A stretch of DNA of 64,000 nucleotides, taken from positions 124,001 to 188,000 of the forward strand of contig NZ_JAGTXM010000003.1 in the NCBI RefSeq assembly GCF_018252635.1, read 5' to 3'. The notes under the pieces are model-generated. The model did no database searches and was not told the DNA's origin. It was given only the letters and a program-made list of their open reading frames with translations. A program made the position numbers and the translations under genes. This DNA is from Citrobacter amalonaticus. GTDB lineage: Bacteria; Pseudomonadota; Gammaproteobacteria; Enterobacterales; Enterobacteriaceae. Of the stretch, positions 36,271 to 48,713 are shown in pieces (the stretch's first letter is position 1; every line of letters begins with the position of its first letter).

Positions 36271-39177
36271 ATGCCTTTTACACTTGGTCAACGCTGGATC
36301 AGCGATACAGAAAGCGAACTGGGACTTGGAACCGTCGTCGCCATGGATGCGCGCACCGTCACTTTACTTTTCCCCTCTACCGGTGAAAACCGTCTGTATG
36401 CGCGCAGTGACTCCCCCGTGACCCGCGTGATGTTCAATCCTGGCGACACCATTACCAGCCATGAGGGCTGGCAGCTACAAATCGATGAAGTAACAGAAGA
36501 AAATGGTTTGCTTAGCTATATTGGTACCCGTCTTGATACCGAAGAAACCGGTGTGACGCTGCGTGAAGTTCTGCTCGACAGTAAACTGGCGTTCAGCAAA
36601 CCGCAGGATCGTCTGTTTGCTGGTCAGATTGACCGTATGGATCGATTTGCGCTGCGCTACCGCGCACGTAAATTTCAGAGCGAACAGTACCGCATGCCGT
36701 GGAGCGGTCTGCGCGGTCAGCGCACCAGCCTGATCCCCCATCAGCTCAATATCGCCCACGACGTGGGCCGTCGTCATGCGCCGCGCGTACTGCTGGCAGA
36801 TGAGGTGGGTCTGGGCAAAACCATTGAAGCCGGGATGATCCTGCATCAGCAACTGCTCTCTGGCGCGGCGGAGCGCGTGCTGATCATTGTGCCGGAAACC
36901 TTACAGCATCAGTGGCTGGTCGAAATGTTGCGCCGCTTCAACCTGCGTTTTGCTCTGTTTGACGACGAACGCTACGCCGAAGCGCAGCACGATGCCCTAA
37001 ATCCATTTGAAACCGAGCAACTGGTCATCTGTTCGCTTGATTTCGCCCGTCGCAACAAACAGCGTCTGGAGCACCTGTGTGATGCCGAGTGGGATCTGCT
37101 GGTTGTCGATGAAGCTCACCACCTCGTCTGGAGTGAAGAAGCGCCGAGCCGTGAATATGTGGCGATAGAACAACTGGCGGAACGTGTGCCAGGCGTACTG
37201 TTGCTAACCGCCACCCCGGAACAACTGGGTATGGAAAGCCACTTTGCCCGTCTGCGCCTGTTGGATCCCAACCGTTTCCACGATTTCGCGCAATTTGTCG
37301 AAGAGCAGAAAAACTATCGACCGGTTGCCGATGCCGTCGCCATGCTGCTGGCGGGTAACAAGCTTAGCAATGAAGAGCTCAACATGTTGGGTGAGCTGAT
37401 TGGCGAGCAGGATATTGAGCCGCTGTTGCAAACCGCGAACAGCGATCGCGACGGAGCGCAGAACGCACGTCAGGAACTGGTCTCCATGCTGATGGACCGT
37501 CACGGCACCAGCCGCGTACTGTTCCGTAACACCCGTAACGGCGTAAAAGGCTTCCCGAAACGCGAACTGCACACCATTAAGCTGCCGCTGCCGACGCAGT
37601 ATCAGACGGCCATTAAAGTGTCCGGCATCATGGGCGCCCGTAAAAACGCCGAAGACAGAGCGCGCGATATGCTCTATCCGGAACAGATTTATCAGGAATT
37701 TGAAGGCGATACCGGGACCTGGTGGAACTTCGACCCGCGCGTTGAGTGGCTGATGGGCTACCTGACCAGTCATCGTTCGCAGAAAGTACTGGTGATCTGT
37801 GCGAAAGCAACCACTGCGCTGCAACTGGAGCAAGTACTGCGCGAGCGCGAAGGGATCCGCGCTGCCGTCTTCCACGAAGGGATGTCGATTATCGAACGCG
37901 ACCGCGCCGCCGCCTGGTTCGGCGAAGAGGACAGCGGCGCGCAGGTGCTGCTGTGTTCAGAAATCGGCTCGGAAGGTCGTAACTTCCAGTTTGCCAGCAA
38001 CCTGGTGATGTTCGACCTGCCGTTTAATCCGGATCTTCTGGAGCAGCGTATTGGTCGTCTCGACCGCATCGGCCAGGCGCACGATATCCAAATCCACGTC
38101 CCGTATTTGGAGAAAACGGCCCAGTCGGTGCTGGTTCGCTGGTATCACGAAGGGTTGGATGCGTTCGAACACACCTGCCCCACCGGCCGCGCTATTTATG
38201 ACTCGGTTTACAGCAACCTGATTAACTATCTGGCGGCGCCAGAAGAGACAGAAGGCTTTGATGAGCTGATCAAAACCTGCCGCGAACAACATGAAGCGTT
38301 GAAAGCCCAGCTGGAACAGGGCCGCGACCGTCTGCTGGAGATCCACTCCAACGGCGGTGAAAAAGCGCAGCAACTGGCTGAAAGTATTGAAGAGCAGGAC
38401 GACGACACCAGCCTTATCGCCTTTGCCATGAACCTGTTTGATATTGTGGGGATTAACCAGGACGATCGCGGTGAAAACCTGATTGTGCTGACGCCATCCG
38501 ATCATATGCTGGTTCCGGACTTTCCAGGGCTGCCGGAAGACGGTTGTACCATCACCTTTGAACGTGACGTGGCGCTGTCGCGTGAAGATGCCCAGTTTAT
38601 TACCTGGGAACACCCGCTCATTCGTAACGGCCTGGATCTGATCCTCTCCGGTGATACCGGCAGCAGCACCATTTCCCTGTTGAAAAATAAAGCGCTGCCG
38701 GTCGGTACGCTGCTGCTGGAACTGGTATACGTTGTGGAAGCTCAGGCGCCGAAACAGCTTCAGCTTAACCGCTTCCTGCCGCCAACGCCGGTGCGCATGC
38801 TGCTGGATAAGAACGGCAATAACCTCGCAGCGCAGGTGGAGTTTGAAACCTTCAACCGCCAGTTGAGCGCCGTTAACCGCCACACCGGCAGCAAGCTGGT
38901 CAACGCGGTGCAACAGGATGTTCATGCAATTCTGCAACTGGGTGAAGCGCAGGTTGAGAAGTCCGCTCGCGCCCTGATTGATGCCGCGCGTAATGAAGCA
39001 GATGAAAAACTGTCTGCTGAACTGTCGCGCCTGGAAGCGCTGCGCGCCGTCAACCCGAACATTCGTGATGACGAGCTCGCGGCGATTGAAAGCAACCGTC
39101 AGCAGGTGCTGGAAAGCCTGAACCAGGCGGGATGGCGTCTGGACGCGCTGCGTCTCATCGTCGTCACGCATCAGTAA
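36271..39177 (+). CDS. rapA: RNA polymerase-associated ATPase RapA (HepA)
   Basis: SWI2/SNF2-type ATPase that binds RNA polymerase and helps recycle it after transcription. It has 968 residues, as in E. coli. An N-terminal Tudor-like domain pair (about 1-110) precedes the helicase core with motif [11 protein letters not shown], motif [11 protein letters not shown], and the C-terminal lobe motifs ([23 protein letters not shown]). It lies 134 bp after polB and 11 bp before rluA. Confidence 0.97.
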   Translation: MPFTLGQRWISDTESELGLGTVVAMDARTVTLLFPSTGENRLYARSDSPVTRVMFNPGDTITSHEGWQLQIDEVTEENGLLSYIGTRLDTEETGVTLREVLLDSKLAFSKPQDRLFAGQIDRMDRFALRYRARKFQSEQYRMPWSGLRGQRTSLIPHQLNIAHDVGRRHAPRVLLADEVGLGKTIEAGMILHQQLLSGAAERVLIIVPETLQHQWLVEMLRRFNLRFALFDDERYAEAQHDALNPFETEQLVICSLDFARRNKQRLEHLCDAEWDLLVVDEAHHLVWSEEAPSREYVAIEQLAERVPGVLLLTATPEQLGMESHFARLRLLDPNRFHDFAQFVEEQKNYRPVADAVAMLLAGNKLSNEELNMLGELIGEQDIEPLLQTANSDRDGAQNARQELVSMLMDRHGTSRVLFRNTRNGVKGFPKRELHTIKLPLPTQYQTAIKVSGIMGARKNAEDRARDMLYPEQIYQEFEGDTGTWWNFDPRVEWLMGYLTSHRSQKVLVICAKATTALQLEQVLREREGIRAAVFHEGMSIIERDRAAAWFGEEDSGAQVLLCSEIGSEGRNFQFASNLVMFDLPFNPDLLEQRIGRLDRIGQAHDIQIHVPYLEKTAQSVLVRWYHEGLDAFEHTCPTGRAIYDSVYSNLINYLAAPEETEGFDELIKTCREQHEALKAQLEQGRDRLLEIHSNGGEKAQQLAESIEEQDDDTSLIAFAMNLFDIVGINQDDRGENLIVLTPSDHMLVPDFPGLPEDGCTITFERDVALSREDAQFITWEHPLIRNGLDLILSGDTGSSTISLLKNKALPVGTLLLELVYVVEAQAPKQLQLNRFLPPTPVRMLLDKNGNNLAAQVEFETFNRQLSAVNRHTGSKLVNAVQQDVHAILQLGEAQVEKSARALIDAARNEADEKLSAELSRLEALRAVNPNIRDDELAAIESNRQQVLESLNQAGWRLDALRLIVVTHQ

Positions 39178-39188
39178 CGGAGTCGATT

Positions 39189-39848
39189 ATGGGGATGGAA
39201 AACTACAATCCACCGCAGGATCCCTGGCTGGTGATCCTGTATCAGGATGAGCACATTATGGTCGTCAACAAGCCCAGCGGCCTGTTGTCCGTACCGGGTC
39301 GTCTTGAGGAACATAAAGACAGCGTAATGACGCGTATTCAACGCGACTATCCACAGGCGGAGTCCGTGCATCGTCTGGATATGGCGACCAGCGGTGTGAT
39401 TGTAGTGGCCCTTACCAAAGCGGCAGAACGGGAGTTGAAGCGTCAGTTTCGCGAGCGCGAGCCGAAAAAACAGTATGTGGCGCGGGTATGGGGACATCCC
39501 GCGCCCGCCGAGGGACTGGTGGATTTACCGCTGATCTGCGACTGGCCGAATCGGCCGAAGCAGAAAGTGTGTTATGAAACCGGCAAAGCGGCGCAGACCG
39601 AATATGACGTCGTGGAGTTTATGGAAGATAACACCGCGCGCGTGGTGTTGAAGCCCATCACCGGGCGTTCGCACCAGCTGCGCGTCCATATGCTGGCGTT
39701 AGGCCACCCGATCCTCGGCGACCGTTTTTATGCGCCGCCAGAGGCGCTGGCAATGGCCCCGCGACTGCTGCTGCATGCCGAGATGCTGACCATCACTCAT
39801 CCCGCTTACGGCAACAGCATGACCTTTAAAGCCCCGGCGGATTTTTAG
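39189..39848 (+). CDS. rluA: Dual-specificity pseudouridine synthase RluA (23S rRNA 746 / tRNA 32)
   Basis: Converts U746 of 23S rRNA and U32 of several tRNAs to pseudouridine. The ATG at 39189 (MGMENYNPPQDPWLV) gives 219 residues, the E. coli length; the upstream in-frame ATG lies inside rapA. The catalytic aspartate motif HRLDMATSG and the GRSHQLRVHM motif of the RluA family are intact. Confidence 0.97.
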   Translation: MGMENYNPPQDPWLVILYQDEHIMVVNKPSGLLSVPGRLEEHKDSVMTRIQRDYPQAESVHRLDMATSGVIVVALTKAAERELKRQFREREPKKQYVARVWGHPAPAEGLVDLPLICDWPNRPKQKVCYETGKAAQTEYDVVEFMEDNTARVVLKPITGRSHQLRVHMLALGHPILGDRFYAPPEALAMAPRLLLHAEMLTITHPAYGNSMTFKAPADF

Positions 39849-39854
39849 CATCAC

Positions 39855-39886
39855 CGCCGGATGGCGCTTCGCTTATCCGGCCTACG
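39855..39886. repeat. REP element downstream of rluA
   Basis: GCCGGATGGCGCTTCGCTTATCCGGCC forms a single REP palindrome 7 bp after the rluA stop, between the convergent genes rluA and djlA. Confidence 0.85.
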
Positions 39887-39934
39887 ATCTGAATTTTAAG
39901 GTACAGACTTTCCTCACCGGGCGTTATTGGCGCA

Positions 39935-40020
39935 GCCAGTTTGAACACGGACAGCGCGCAACCGCAGGAGCGTACACGTAGTACGTGACTGTGGTGAGCA
40001 CTGCCCAGGTTCAAAATGGC
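39935..40020. repeat. 86-bp palindromic intergenic element with an ERIC-like core
   Basis: The ends GCCAGTTTGAAC (39935-39946) and GTTCAAAATGGC (40009-40020) are inverted repeats with one mismatch. The core (39964-39999) contains CAGGAGCGTAC and GTACGTGACTGTGGTGAGC, which resemble the ERIC core segments CAGGAGC and GTGACTGGGGTGAGCG seen at 24071-24195. I recall similar intergenic palindromes in enterobacteria but cannot name the family with confidence. Confidence 0.65.
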
Positions 40021-40039
40021 AAGTAAAATAGCCCGGAAC

Positions 40040-40855
40040 TTACTTGAAACCTTTCTGCTCTTTAATTAGCTCGTACGCTTTCTGAATTTCCTGCGCTTTT
40101 TGCTTCGCCATTTCCATCATTTCGGGCGGCAGGCCTTTCGCCACCAGTTTATCCGGATGGTGCTCGCTCATCTGCTTACGGTAAGCGCGTTTAATGGTGG
40201 TCGCATCGTCGGTGGGCTTAACCCCCAGTACGTTGCAGGCATCCTCCAGCGTCGGGCCGCGCTGCGCCTGCTGCCAGCCACCGCCGCCGGACTGCTGCTG
40301 ATAGCCGCCGCCAAACTGTGCGCCCCCCTGCATCATGCGCAGGAACTGATCGAACTGAGTACGGGAAATACCCAGCTCTTCGGCGATCACATACAGTACT
40401 TCACGCTCGTTGGGATGCAGCGAACCATCGGCAAACGCCGCCTGAATCTGAATTTCAAGAAACATGCGAATAAGATCGAAGCGACCAAAACAGACGCTAC
40501 GAAACTGGCGCATTTTTTCACGTAACGGGTAATTATCTGATTTTCCGATACGAAACGCATTTTGCGCAGCCGATCGCGATTCACCGTGCAAATTCATCCG
40601 ATCCATCAGCACATTAGCAACATGGATATCGGCTTCGGTAACGCGTCCTTTCGATTTAGTTAAGTGTCCCATCACCTCAAAGGTGGTGGCAAAAAACAGC
40701 GCCTGACGCTCGCGCTGGTTGGCAAACCACGCCATTTTTCGGCTGCGGGCTTTGTCGAACATGTGGCCTACCAACAGCCCCAGAACTACGCCCCAAAAGC
40801 CGCCGCCCATGATCAGCGCCACGGCCACGCCAATTATTTTTCCCCAGTACTGCAT
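40040..40855 (-). CDS. djlA: Membrane-anchored DnaJ-like co-chaperone DjlA
   Basis: Type III inner-membrane protein that works with DnaK and can induce the Rcs envelope-stress pathway. The start at 40855 ([18 protein letters not shown]) gives 271 residues, as in E. coli; 15 codons of upstream open frame lack family resemblance. One glycine-rich membrane segment (about residues 6-30), a TerB-like helical domain (about 55-180), a Gly/Gln-rich linker, and a C-terminal J domain with HPD (SEHHPDKLV) are visible. Confidence 0.96.
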   Translation of the reverse strand: MQYWGKIIGVAVALIMGGGFWGVVLGLLVGHMFDKARSRKMAWFANQRERQALFFATTFEVMGHLTKSKGRVTEADIHVANVLMDRMNLHGESRSAAQNAFRIGKSDNYPLREKMRQFRSVCFGRFDLIRMFLEIQIQAAFADGSLHPNEREVLYVIAEELGISRTQFDQFLRMMQGGAQFGGGYQQQSGGGGWQQAQRGPTLEDACNVLGVKPTDDATTIKRAYRKQMSEHHPDKLVAKGLPPEMMEMAKQKAQEIQKAYELIKEQKGFK

Positions 40856-41110
40856 AGACTCCCCAATTTGTCTCACTCCCGGTGAGGCCAGGTCCCACAA
40901 AATAAGCGGCTTTCTACGATCTTTCGGCTACGGTCAATTGTGGGACATCGCCTATAATTTGCATTATCATACCTGTCATTCACAGCCGTGACTAACACCA
41001 CTGACGCTATAGCGGCAGGATTAACACTAGCGCTAAGAACATGAGTAAGTTAGGCTGTGGCGGTTTGTCACGCGCGACGCTACTGATGATGGAACAATAA
41101 AATACAACGT

Positions 41111-43465
41111 ATGAAAAAACGTATTCCCACCCTCCTGGCCACCATGATTGCCACTGCCCTTTACAGTCAACAGGGTCTGGCAGCCAGTCTCGCCTCACAA
41201 TGTATGTTAGGCGTGCCAAGCTATGACCGTCCTCTGGTGCAGGGCGAGACAAATGAACTCCCCGTCACGATTAATGCCGATCACGCGAAAGGAAATTATC
41301 CTGATGACGCGGTGTTTACCGGCAATGTGGACATCATGCAGGGCAACAGCCGTCTGCAGGCCGATGAGGTGCAGCTTCATCAGAAAGAGGCTCAGGGCCA
41401 GCCTGAGCCCGTGCGTACCGTCGATGCGCTCGGCAACGTCCATTACGATGACAACCAGGTTATCCTGAAAGGACCGAAGGGTTGGGCGAACCTGAACACC
41501 AAAGATACCAACGTGTGGGAAGGCGACTACCAGATGGTGGGACGTCAGGGCCGCGGTAAAGCGGATCTGATGAAACAGCGCGGCGAGAACCGCTATACCA
41601 TTCTTGAAAACGGGAGTTTCACCTCCTGTCTGCCGGGTTCGGATACCTGGAGCGTTGTCGGTAGCGAAGTGATCCATGACCGTGAAGAACAGGTTGCGGA
41701 AATCTGGAACGCCCGCTTTAAACTGGGTCCGGTGCCGGTCTTTTATAGTCCGTACCTGCAGCTTCCGGTGGGTGATAAACGCCGCTCCGGTTTCCTGATC
41801 CCCAACGCCAAGTATTCGTCAAAGAACTATTTCGAATTTTATCTCCCGTATTACTGGAACATCGCGCCAAACATGGATGCGACCCTGACGCCGCACTATA
41901 TGCACCGTCGTGGCGGCGTGATGTGGGAGAATGAATTCCGTTACCTGAGCCAGGCTGGCGCTGGCCTGATGGAGTTCGACTATCTCAATTCCGATCGCGT
42001 TTACGAGGATGAACACCCGAACGATAGTAACTCGCGCCGCTGGTTATTTTACTGGCAGCATTCGGGCGTGATGGACCAGGTGTGGCGTTTCAACGTCGAC
42101 TACACCAAGGTCAGCGACCCCAGCTACTTTAACGATTTCGATAACAAGTACGGTTCCAGTACCGATGGTTATGCGACGCAAAAATTCAGCGTCGGCTACG
42201 CGGTACAGAACTTTGACGCGACGGTCTCCACCAAACAGTTCCAGGTTTTCGATACGCGAAACAGTAACAGCTATTCGGCGCAGCCGCAGTTAGACGTCAA
42301 CTTCTATCAGAACGATCTGGGTCCTTTCGATACCCGTATTTACGGTCAGGCCGTGCATTTTGTGAATACGAATGACAACATGCCGGAAGCGACGCGTCTG
42401 CACCTGGAACCGACCATCAACCTGCCGCTGTCAAATCAGTGGGGCAGCATCAACACCGAAGCGAAACTGCTGGCGACCCATTATCAGCAAACCAATCTGA
42501 AGTGGTACAACGCCAACAATGCAACTGACCTTGACGACTCCGCTAACCGCGTGATGCCGCAGTTTAAAGTCGACGGTAAGATGGTCTTTGAACGTGATAT
42601 GAATATGCTCGCGCCGGGTTATACCCAGACGCTGGAGCCGCGCGCGCAGTATCTCTACGTGCCGTATCGCGATCAGAGTAAAATTTATAACTATGACTCC
42701 TCTCTGCTGCAATCAGACTATACCGGCCTGTTCCGCGATCGTACCTACGGTGGCCTCGACCGCATTGCTTCCGCTAACCAGGTCACGACCGGCGTCACAT
42801 CTCGCGTTTATGATGACTCTGCCGTTGAACGTTTTAACGTTTCTGTTGGTCAAATCTACTATTTCACGGAGTCTCGCACCGGCGATGACAATATCCAATG
42901 GGAGAAAGATGACCAGACAGGTTCGTTAGTTTGGGCAGGTGACACCTACTGGCGTATTTCGGAACGCTGGGGCCTGCGCGGTGGGGTTCAGTACGACACT
43001 CGTCTGGATAGCGTAGCGACCAGCAGCTCCAGTATTGAATACCGTCGTGATGAAGATCGTCTGGTGCAGTTGAACTACCGTTACGCCAGCCCGGAATATA
43101 TTCAGGCGACGTTGCCGTCGTACTATTCCACCGCAGAGCAGTACAAAAACGGGATCAACCAGGTCGGTGCTGTTGCCAGTTGGCCGATCGCTGACCGCTG
43201 GTCCATTGTTGGTGCTTACTACTATGATACCAACGTGAACAAAGCTGCCGACCAGATGTTAGGCGTGCAGTACAACTCCTGCTGTTATGCAATCCGCGTC
43301 GGTTATGAGCGTAAGCTGAACGGTTGGGATAGCGATAAAGAACACGCGGTATATGACAACGTGATTGGCTTTAACATCGAACTTCGTGGCCTGAGCTCCA
43401 ACTACGGTCTCGGCACGAGCGAGATGTTGCGTTCCAACATTTTGCCATATCAAAACTCTTTGTGA
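41111..43465 (+). CDS. lptD: LPS-assembly outer membrane protein LptD (Imp/OstA)
   Basis: Outer-membrane beta-barrel that with LptE inserts lipopolysaccharide into the outer leaflet. It has 784 residues with a signal peptide ([24 protein letters not shown], then A/SLASQC). The four cysteines for the essential disulfides are present: one at the mature N-terminus (ASQCMLG), one in GSFTSCLPG and the adjacent pair in YNSCCYAI. An OstA-like jelly-roll (about 50-200) precedes the barrel. Next to surA, whose product helps fold it. Confidence 0.97.
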   Translation: MKKRIPTLLATMIATALYSQQGLAASLASQCMLGVPSYDRPLVQGETNELPVTINADHAKGNYPDDAVFTGNVDIMQGNSRLQADEVQLHQKEAQGQPEPVRTVDALGNVHYDDNQVILKGPKGWANLNTKDTNVWEGDYQMVGRQGRGKADLMKQRGENRYTILENGSFTSCLPGSDTWSVVGSEVIHDREEQVAEIWNARFKLGPVPVFYSPYLQLPVGDKRRSGFLIPNAKYSSKNYFEFYLPYYWNIAPNMDATLTPHYMHRRGGVMWENEFRYLSQAGAGLMEFDYLNSDRVYEDEHPNDSNSRRWLFYWQHSGVMDQVWRFNVDYTKVSDPSYFNDFDNKYGSSTDGYATQKFSVGYAVQNFDATVSTKQFQVFDTRNSNSYSAQPQLDVNFYQNDLGPFDTRIYGQAVHFVNTNDNMPEATRLHLEPTINLPLSNQWGSINTEAKLLATHYQQTNLKWYNANNATDLDDSANRVMPQFKVDGKMVFERDMNMLAPGYTQTLEPRAQYLYVPYRDQSKIYNYDSSLLQSDYTGLFRDRTYGGLDRIASANQVTTGVTSRVYDDSAVERFNVSVGQIYYFTESRTGDDNIQWEKDDQTGSLVWAGDTYWRISERWGLRGGVQYDTRLDSVATSSSSIEYRRDEDRLVQLNYRYASPEYIQATLPSYYSTAEQYKNGINQVGAVASWPIADRWSIVGAYYYDTNVNKAADQMLGVQYNSCCYAIRVGYERKLNGWDSDKEHAVYDNVIGFNIELRGLSSNYGLGTSEMLRSNILPYQNSL

Positions 43466-43518
43466 TCTGATTGATTTACCACGTAATCCGCAGTGCGGTT
43501 AATTGAAATGGAAAAAGT

Positions 43519-44805
43519 ATGAAGAACTGGAAAACGCTGCTTCTCGGTATCGCCATGATCGCGAATACCAGTTTCGCTGCCCCGCAGGTAGTCGATAAAG
43601 TCGCAGCCGTCGTAAATAACGGTGTCGTACTGGAAAGCGACGTTGATGGCCTGATGCAGTCTGTCAAACTGAACGCCAACCAGGCAGGTCAACAACTCCC
43701 GGACGATGCTACGCTGCGTCATCAGATCCTGGAACGTCTGATCATGGATCAGATTGTCCTGCAAATGGGTCAGAAGATGGGCGTTAAAATCTCTGACGAT
43801 CAGCTTGATCAGGCAATTGCCAATATTGCAAAACAGAACAACATGACGTTGGATCAGATGCGCAGCCGTCTGGCTTACGATGGTCTGAGCTACTCAACCT
43901 ATCGTAATCAGATCCGTAAAGAAATGATCATCTCTGAAGTGCGCAATAACGAAGTGCGCCGCCGCGTGACGATCCTGCCGCAGGAAGTCGACGCGCTGGC
44001 GCAGCAGGTTGGCAATCAAAATGATGCCAGCACGGAGCTGAACCTGAGCCACATACTGATCCCACTGCCGGAAAACCCAACGTCTGACCAGGTGAACGAA
44101 GCTGAATCTCAGGCGCGTTCTATTGTCGATCAAGCCCGTAACGGCAGCGACTTCGGCAAACTGGCGATCACCTACTCTGCTGACCAGCAGGCGTTGAAAG
44201 GTGGCCAGATGGGATGGGGTCGTATTCAGGAACTACCAGGCATTTTTGCGCAGGCGCTGAGCACCGCGAAGAAAGGCGACATCGTAGGTCCAATTCGTTC
44301 CGGTGTCGGTTTCCATATCCTGAAAGTGAACGATATGCGCGGCCAGAGCCAGAGCATTTCTGTGACTGAAGTCCACGCTCGCCATATTCTGCTGAAGCCA
44401 TCGCCGATCATGACCGATCAGCAGGCGCGTCTGAAGCTTGAGCAGATTGCAGCGGATATTAAGAGCGGTAAAACCACCTTTGCTGCCGCAGCGAAAGAGT
44501 TCTCTCAGGATCCTGGTTCAGCTAACCAGGGCGGCGATCTGGGCTGGGCGGCTGCGGATATTTTCGATCCGGCATTCCGTGATGCGTTAACCCGCATGAA
44601 CAAAGGCCAGATGAGCGCACCGGTGCACTCCTCTTTCGGCTGGCACCTGATCGAACTGCTGGATACGCGTAACGTCGATAAAACCGACGCTGCGCAGAAA
44701 GACAGAGCTTACCGTATGCTGATGAACCGGAAGTTCTCAGAAGAAGCCGCAACCTGGATGCAGGAACAGCGCGCCAGCGCTTACGTTAAAATCCTGAGCA
44801 ATTAA
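43519..44805 (+). CDS. surA: Periplasmic chaperone and peptidyl-prolyl isomerase SurA
   Basis: Folds outer-membrane proteins, notably LptD and porins. It has 428 residues. The signal peptide [20 protein letters not shown] is followed by APQVVDKV. The N-terminal chaperone domain (about 25-170) precedes two parvulin domains (about 172-274 and 283-383) with typical HILI and HILLKP motifs. Its TAA stop shares a base with the pdxA ATG. Confidence 0.97.
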   Translation: MKNWKTLLLGIAMIANTSFAAPQVVDKVAAVVNNGVVLESDVDGLMQSVKLNANQAGQQLPDDATLRHQILERLIMDQIVLQMGQKMGVKISDDQLDQAIANIAKQNNMTLDQMRSRLAYDGLSYSTYRNQIRKEMIISEVRNNEVRRRVTILPQEVDALAQQVGNQNDASTELNLSHILIPLPENPTSDQVNEAESQARSIVDQARNGSDFGKLAITYSADQQALKGGQMGWGRIQELPGIFAQALSTAKKGDIVGPIRSGVGFHILKVNDMRGQSQSISVTEVHARHILLKPSPIMTDQQARLKLEQIAADIKSGKTTFAAAAKEFSQDPGSANQGGDLGWAAADIFDPAFRDALTRMNKGQMSAPVHSSFGWHLIELLDTRNVDKTDAAQKDRAYRMLMNRKFSEEAATWMQEQRASAYVKILSN

Positions 44806-45794
44806 TGACGGTTACGCAACGCGTAGTAATCACTCCCGGCGAGCCCGCCGGGATTGGTCCGGATCTCGTCGTTCAACTTGCCCAGCGCGACTGGCCGGTT
44901 GAACTGGTGGTCTGTGCCGACGCTTCCGTACTGACTGACCGGGCAGCTGTGCTCGGTCTTCCCCTCACGTTACACCCTTACTCCCCACAACGCACTGCCA
45001 AACCGCAGGCTGCTGGCACGCTTACGCTGTTACCGATCGCGCTTCGTGCACCTGTCGTTCCCGGGCTGTTAGCCGTGGAAAATGGCGAGTATGTGGTGCA
45101 GACGTTGGCACGCGCCTGTGACGGTTGTGTAGAAGGTGAATTTGCAGCGCTGATCACAGGCCCAGTGCATAAGGGCGTTATCAACGATGCGGGCGTGCCT
45201 TTCACCGGCCACACCGAGTTTTTTGAAGAGCGCTCGCAGGCGAAAAAAGTGGTGATGATGCTGGCGACGGAGGAGTTACGCGTCGCACTGGCGACGACCC
45301 ACCTGCCGCTGCGTGATGTCGCCGATGCCATTACGCCAGCGCTACTGCACGAAGTGATAGGCATTCTGCATCACGATCTTCACACCAAATTTGGTATAGA
45401 CGATCCGCGCGTGCTGGTCTGTGGCCTGAACCCACATGCCGGTGAAGGGGGGCATATGGGCAGCGAAGAGATCGACACGATCGTGCCGGTTCTCGATACG
45501 CTACGCGCTCAGGGAATGAAATTAATTGGCCCGCTACCGGCTGACACCTTGTTTCAGCCTAAATACCTGGAACATGCCGATGCCGTGCTGGCGATGTACC
45601 ACGATCAGGGCCTCCCCGTGCTAAAATACCAGGGATTTGGTCGCGGCGTGAATATCACGCTAGGCCTGCCCTTTATTCGTACCTCGGTGGATCACGGCAC
45701 CGCGCTTGAACTGGCGGGCCGGGGTGAAGCTGATGTCGGCAGTTTTATTACGGCGCTTAATCTCGCCATCAAAATGATTGTTAATACCCAATGA
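44805..45794 (+). CDS. pdxA: 4-hydroxythreonine-4-phosphate dehydrogenase PdxA
   Basis: NAD-dependent step of DXP-dependent pyridoxal phosphate synthesis. It has 329 residues, as in E. coli. The N-terminal [12 protein letters not shown], the metal-binding histidines ([32 protein letters not shown]) and the C-terminal SVDHGTAL are present. It overlaps surA by one base and rsmA by 4 bp. Confidence 0.98.
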   Translation: MTVTQRVVITPGEPAGIGPDLVVQLAQRDWPVELVVCADASVLTDRAAVLGLPLTLHPYSPQRTAKPQAAGTLTLLPIALRAPVVPGLLAVENGEYVVQTLARACDGCVEGEFAALITGPVHKGVINDAGVPFTGHTEFFEERSQAKKVVMMLATEELRVALATTHLPLRDVADAITPALLHEVIGILHHDLHTKFGIDDPRVLVCGLNPHAGEGGHMGSEEIDTIVPVLDTLRAQGMKLIGPLPADTLFQPKYLEHADAVLAMYHDQGLPVLKYQGFGRGVNITLGLPFIRTSVDHGTALELAGRGEADVGSFITALNLAIKMIVNTQ

Positions 45795-46612
45795 ATAATC
45801 GAGTCCATCAGGGCCACTTAGCCCGTAAACGCTTCGGGCAAAACTTCCTCAACGATCAGTTTGTGATCGACAGTATTGTCTCCGCCATTAACCCGCAAAA
45901 GGGCCAGGCGATGGTCGAAATCGGCCCCGGTCTGGCTGCGTTGACGGAGCCGGTTGGCGAACGTCTGGATGCGCTGACGGTCATTGAACTTGACCGTGAT
46001 CTGGCAGCGCGTCTGCAAACGCATCCCTTCCTGGGACCCAAGCTGACAATCTATCAGCAAGACGCCATGACCATGAATTTTGGCGAATTGTCTGAAAAGA
46101 TGGGACAACCGCTGCGCGTGTTCGGTAACCTGCCTTATAACATCTCTACGCCGCTGATGTTCCATTTGTTTAGCTATACTGATGCCATTGCCGATATGCA
46201 CTTTATGTTGCAAAAAGAGGTGGTGAATCGTCTGGTTGCAGGACCAAACAGTAAGGCGTATGGTCGCTTAAGCGTCATGGCGCAATATTATTGCAACGTG
46301 ATCCCGGTGCTTGAAGTGCCGCCGTCCGCCTTCACGCCGCCGCCAAAAGTGGACTCCGCCGTGGTGCGCCTGGTGCCGCATACCACGATGCCCTACCCGG
46401 TCAACGATATTCGCCTGTTGAGCCGCATCACCACTGAAGCGTTCAACCAGCGCCGTAAAACGATTCGTAACAGCCTCGGCAATCTGTTCAGCGTTGAGGT
46501 CTTAACGGAACTGGGTATTGACCCGGCAATGCGAGCGGAAAATATCTCTGTCGCGCAGTACTGCCAGATGGCTAACTATCTGTCAGAAAACGCGCCATCG
46601 AAGGAGAGTTAA
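45791..46612 (+). CDS. rsmA: 16S rRNA dimethyladenosine transferase RsmA (KsgA)
   Basis: Dimethylates A1518 and A1519 of 16S rRNA late in 30S assembly; loss gives kasugamycin resistance. It has 273 residues. SAM-binding motif [13 protein letters not shown] and the catalytic motif [12 protein letters not shown] are intact. It overlaps the pdxA end by 4 bp and is 2 bp before apaG. Confidence 0.98.
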   Translation: MNNRVHQGHLARKRFGQNFLNDQFVIDSIVSAINPQKGQAMVEIGPGLAALTEPVGERLDALTVIELDRDLAARLQTHPFLGPKLTIYQQDAMTMNFGELSEKMGQPLRVFGNLPYNISTPLMFHLFSYTDAIADMHFMLQKEVVNRLVAGPNSKAYGRLSVMAQYYCNVIPVLEVPPSAFTPPPKVDSAVVRLVPHTTMPYPVNDIRLLSRITTEAFNQRRKTIRNSLGNLFSVEVLTELGIDPAMRAENISVAQYCQMANYLSENAPSKES

Positions 46613-46614
46613 GC

Positions 46615-46992
46615 ATGATCAATTCGCCCCGAGTGTGTATTCAGGTCCAGAGCGTCTATATTGAGGCGCAATCCTCACCTGATGATGAACGTTACGTTTT
46701 TGCCTACACCGTAACCATCCGCAATTTGGGGCGAGCGCCCGTACAACTACTGGGACGCTATTGGTTGATCACCAACGGTCATGGCCGAGAAACTGAAGTC
46801 CAGGGCGAAGGTGTGGTTGGAGTGCAACCGCACATTGCCCCTGGCGAAGAGTACCAGTATACCAGCGGCGCCGTGATCGAAACGCCGCTGGGCACGATGC
46901 AGGGTCATTACGAAATGATTGATGAGAACGGCGTCGCCTTTACCATCGATATTCCGGTTTTCCGACTCGCCGTTTCCACTCTCATTCACTAA
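46615..46992 (+). CDS. apaG: ApaG domain protein (Co2+/Mg2+ efflux-associated)
   Basis: 125-residue ApaG protein, a fibronectin-III-like beta sandwich with a conserved GxGxxG-type turn (here GEGVVGVQP). The biochemical role in bacteria is unsettled; mutations have been linked to Co2+ resistance and Mg2+ efflux. Length and position between rsmA and apaH match E. coli. Confidence 0.96.
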   Translation: MINSPRVCIQVQSVYIEAQSSPDDERYVFAYTVTIRNLGRAPVQLLGRYWLITNGHGRETEVQGEGVVGVQPHIAPGEEYQYTSGAVIETPLGTMQGHYEMIDENGVAFTIDIPVFRLAVSTLIH

Positions 46993-47002
46993 AACAATAG
47001 CT

Positions 47003-47851
47003 ATGGCAACATACCTTATTGGCGACGTTCACGGTTGCTACGACGAACTGATCGCATTGCTACAACAAGTCAATTTTACCCCTGAAAGCGATACCCTGTG
47101 GCTGACGGGGGATCTGGTTGCCCGTGGCCCCGGCTCACTGGACGTGCTGCGTTATGTGAAATCTCTCGGCGACTGCGTGCGCCTGGTGCTGGGCAATCAC
47201 GACCTGCATCTGCTGGCGGTCTTTGCCGGTATCAGTCGTAACAAACCGAAAGATCGTCTGAGCCCGCTGCTGGAAGCGCCAGACGCAGATGAACTGCTCA
47301 ACTGGCTGCGTCGTCAACCGCTGTTGCAGATAGATGAAGAGAAAAAACTGGTGATGGCGCATGCGGGTATCACACCGCAGTGGGATTTACAGACTGCCAA
47401 AGACTGCGCACGCGATGTTGAAGCGGTGCTGTCGAGTGACTCTTACCCCTTCTTCCTGGACGCCATGTACGGCGACATGCCAAATAACTGGACGCCCGAA
47501 CTGACCGGACTGGCGCGTCTGCGCTTTATCACCAACGCCTTTACCCGGATGCGTTACTGCTTCCCGAACGGGCAACTGGATATGTACAGCAAAGAGTCTC
47601 CGGAGGATGCCCCGGCACCATTAAAACCGTGGTTTGCCATCCCCGGACCGGTCAGCGAGGCCTACAGCATCGCGTTTGGTCACTGGGCCTCTCTGGAAGG
47701 TAAAGGGACACCGGACGGGATCTATGCGCTGGATACCGGATGCTGCTGGGGAGGAAATTTAACCTGCCTGCGCTGGGAAGATAAGCAGTACTTTGTACAG
47801 CCGTCAAACCGGCAAATGGATCTTGATGAAGGTGCGGCGGTCAACGCCTGA
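47003..47851 (+). CDS. apaH: Diadenosine tetraphosphatase ApaH
   Basis: Symmetrical Ap4A hydrolase; it also removes Np4 caps from RNA. The ATG at 47003 ([20 protein letters not shown]) gives 282 residues (E. coli 280); 28 codons of open frame upstream lie inside apaG. Phosphoesterase metal motifs [21 protein letters not shown] and LGNHDLHLL are intact. Last gene of the lptD-surA-pdxA-rsmA-apaG-apaH run; REP elements follow. Confidence 0.97.
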   Translation: MATYLIGDVHGCYDELIALLQQVNFTPESDTLWLTGDLVARGPGSLDVLRYVKSLGDCVRLVLGNHDLHLLAVFAGISRNKPKDRLSPLLEAPDADELLNWLRRQPLLQIDEEKKLVMAHAGITPQWDLQTAKDCARDVEAVLSSDSYPFFLDAMYGDMPNNWTPELTGLARLRFITNAFTRMRYCFPNGQLDMYSKESPEDAPAPLKPWFAIPGPVSEAYSIAFGHWASLEGKGTPDGIYALDTGCCWGGNLTCLRWEDKQYFVQPSNRQMDLDEGAAVNA

Positions 47852-47860
47852 GATTGTTAA

Positions 47861-48027
47861 TGCCTGATGGCGCTACGCTTATCAGGCTACGGCTGATTTT
47901 ATAGGCCGGATAAGACATTCACGCCGCCATCCGATATAAATGTCGTCTTTCCGCCTGATGGCGCTGCGCTTATCAGACCTACGGCTGGTTTTGTAGGCCG
48001 GATAAGGCGTTACGCCGCCATCCGGCA
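47861..48027. repeat. BIME of four REP units between apaH and folA
   Basis: Two inverted REP pairs in series (units near 47861, 47908, 47956 and 48003, each with GCCTGATGGCGC or GGCCGGATAAGRC signatures). They fill the gap between the convergent genes apaH and folA. Confidence 0.88.
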
Positions 48028-48035
48028 CTCATCGC

Positions 48036-48578
<543 letters not shown>

Positions 48579-48622
48579 CTAACGAACAGAAGAAGAGCAC
48601 GAAAATTTTCCGATCTGCTGGC

Positions 48623-48647
48623 GAGTCCACGACTTCGCAGTGGACTC
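48623..48647. repeat. Perfect inverted repeat in the folA upstream region
   Basis: GAGTCCAC (48623-48630) and GTGGACTC (48640-48647) are perfect inverted arms around 9 bases, about 110 bp upstream of folA in the gap after kefC. No T-run follows, so a regulator-binding or RNA-hairpin role is possible. Confidence 0.6.
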
Positions 48648-48713
48648 CCGGCATTACAGTAGTACAAAATCAATCGGTTAACAGTAAAGTTTGCAGTACA
48701 TCACACTTTTGAC

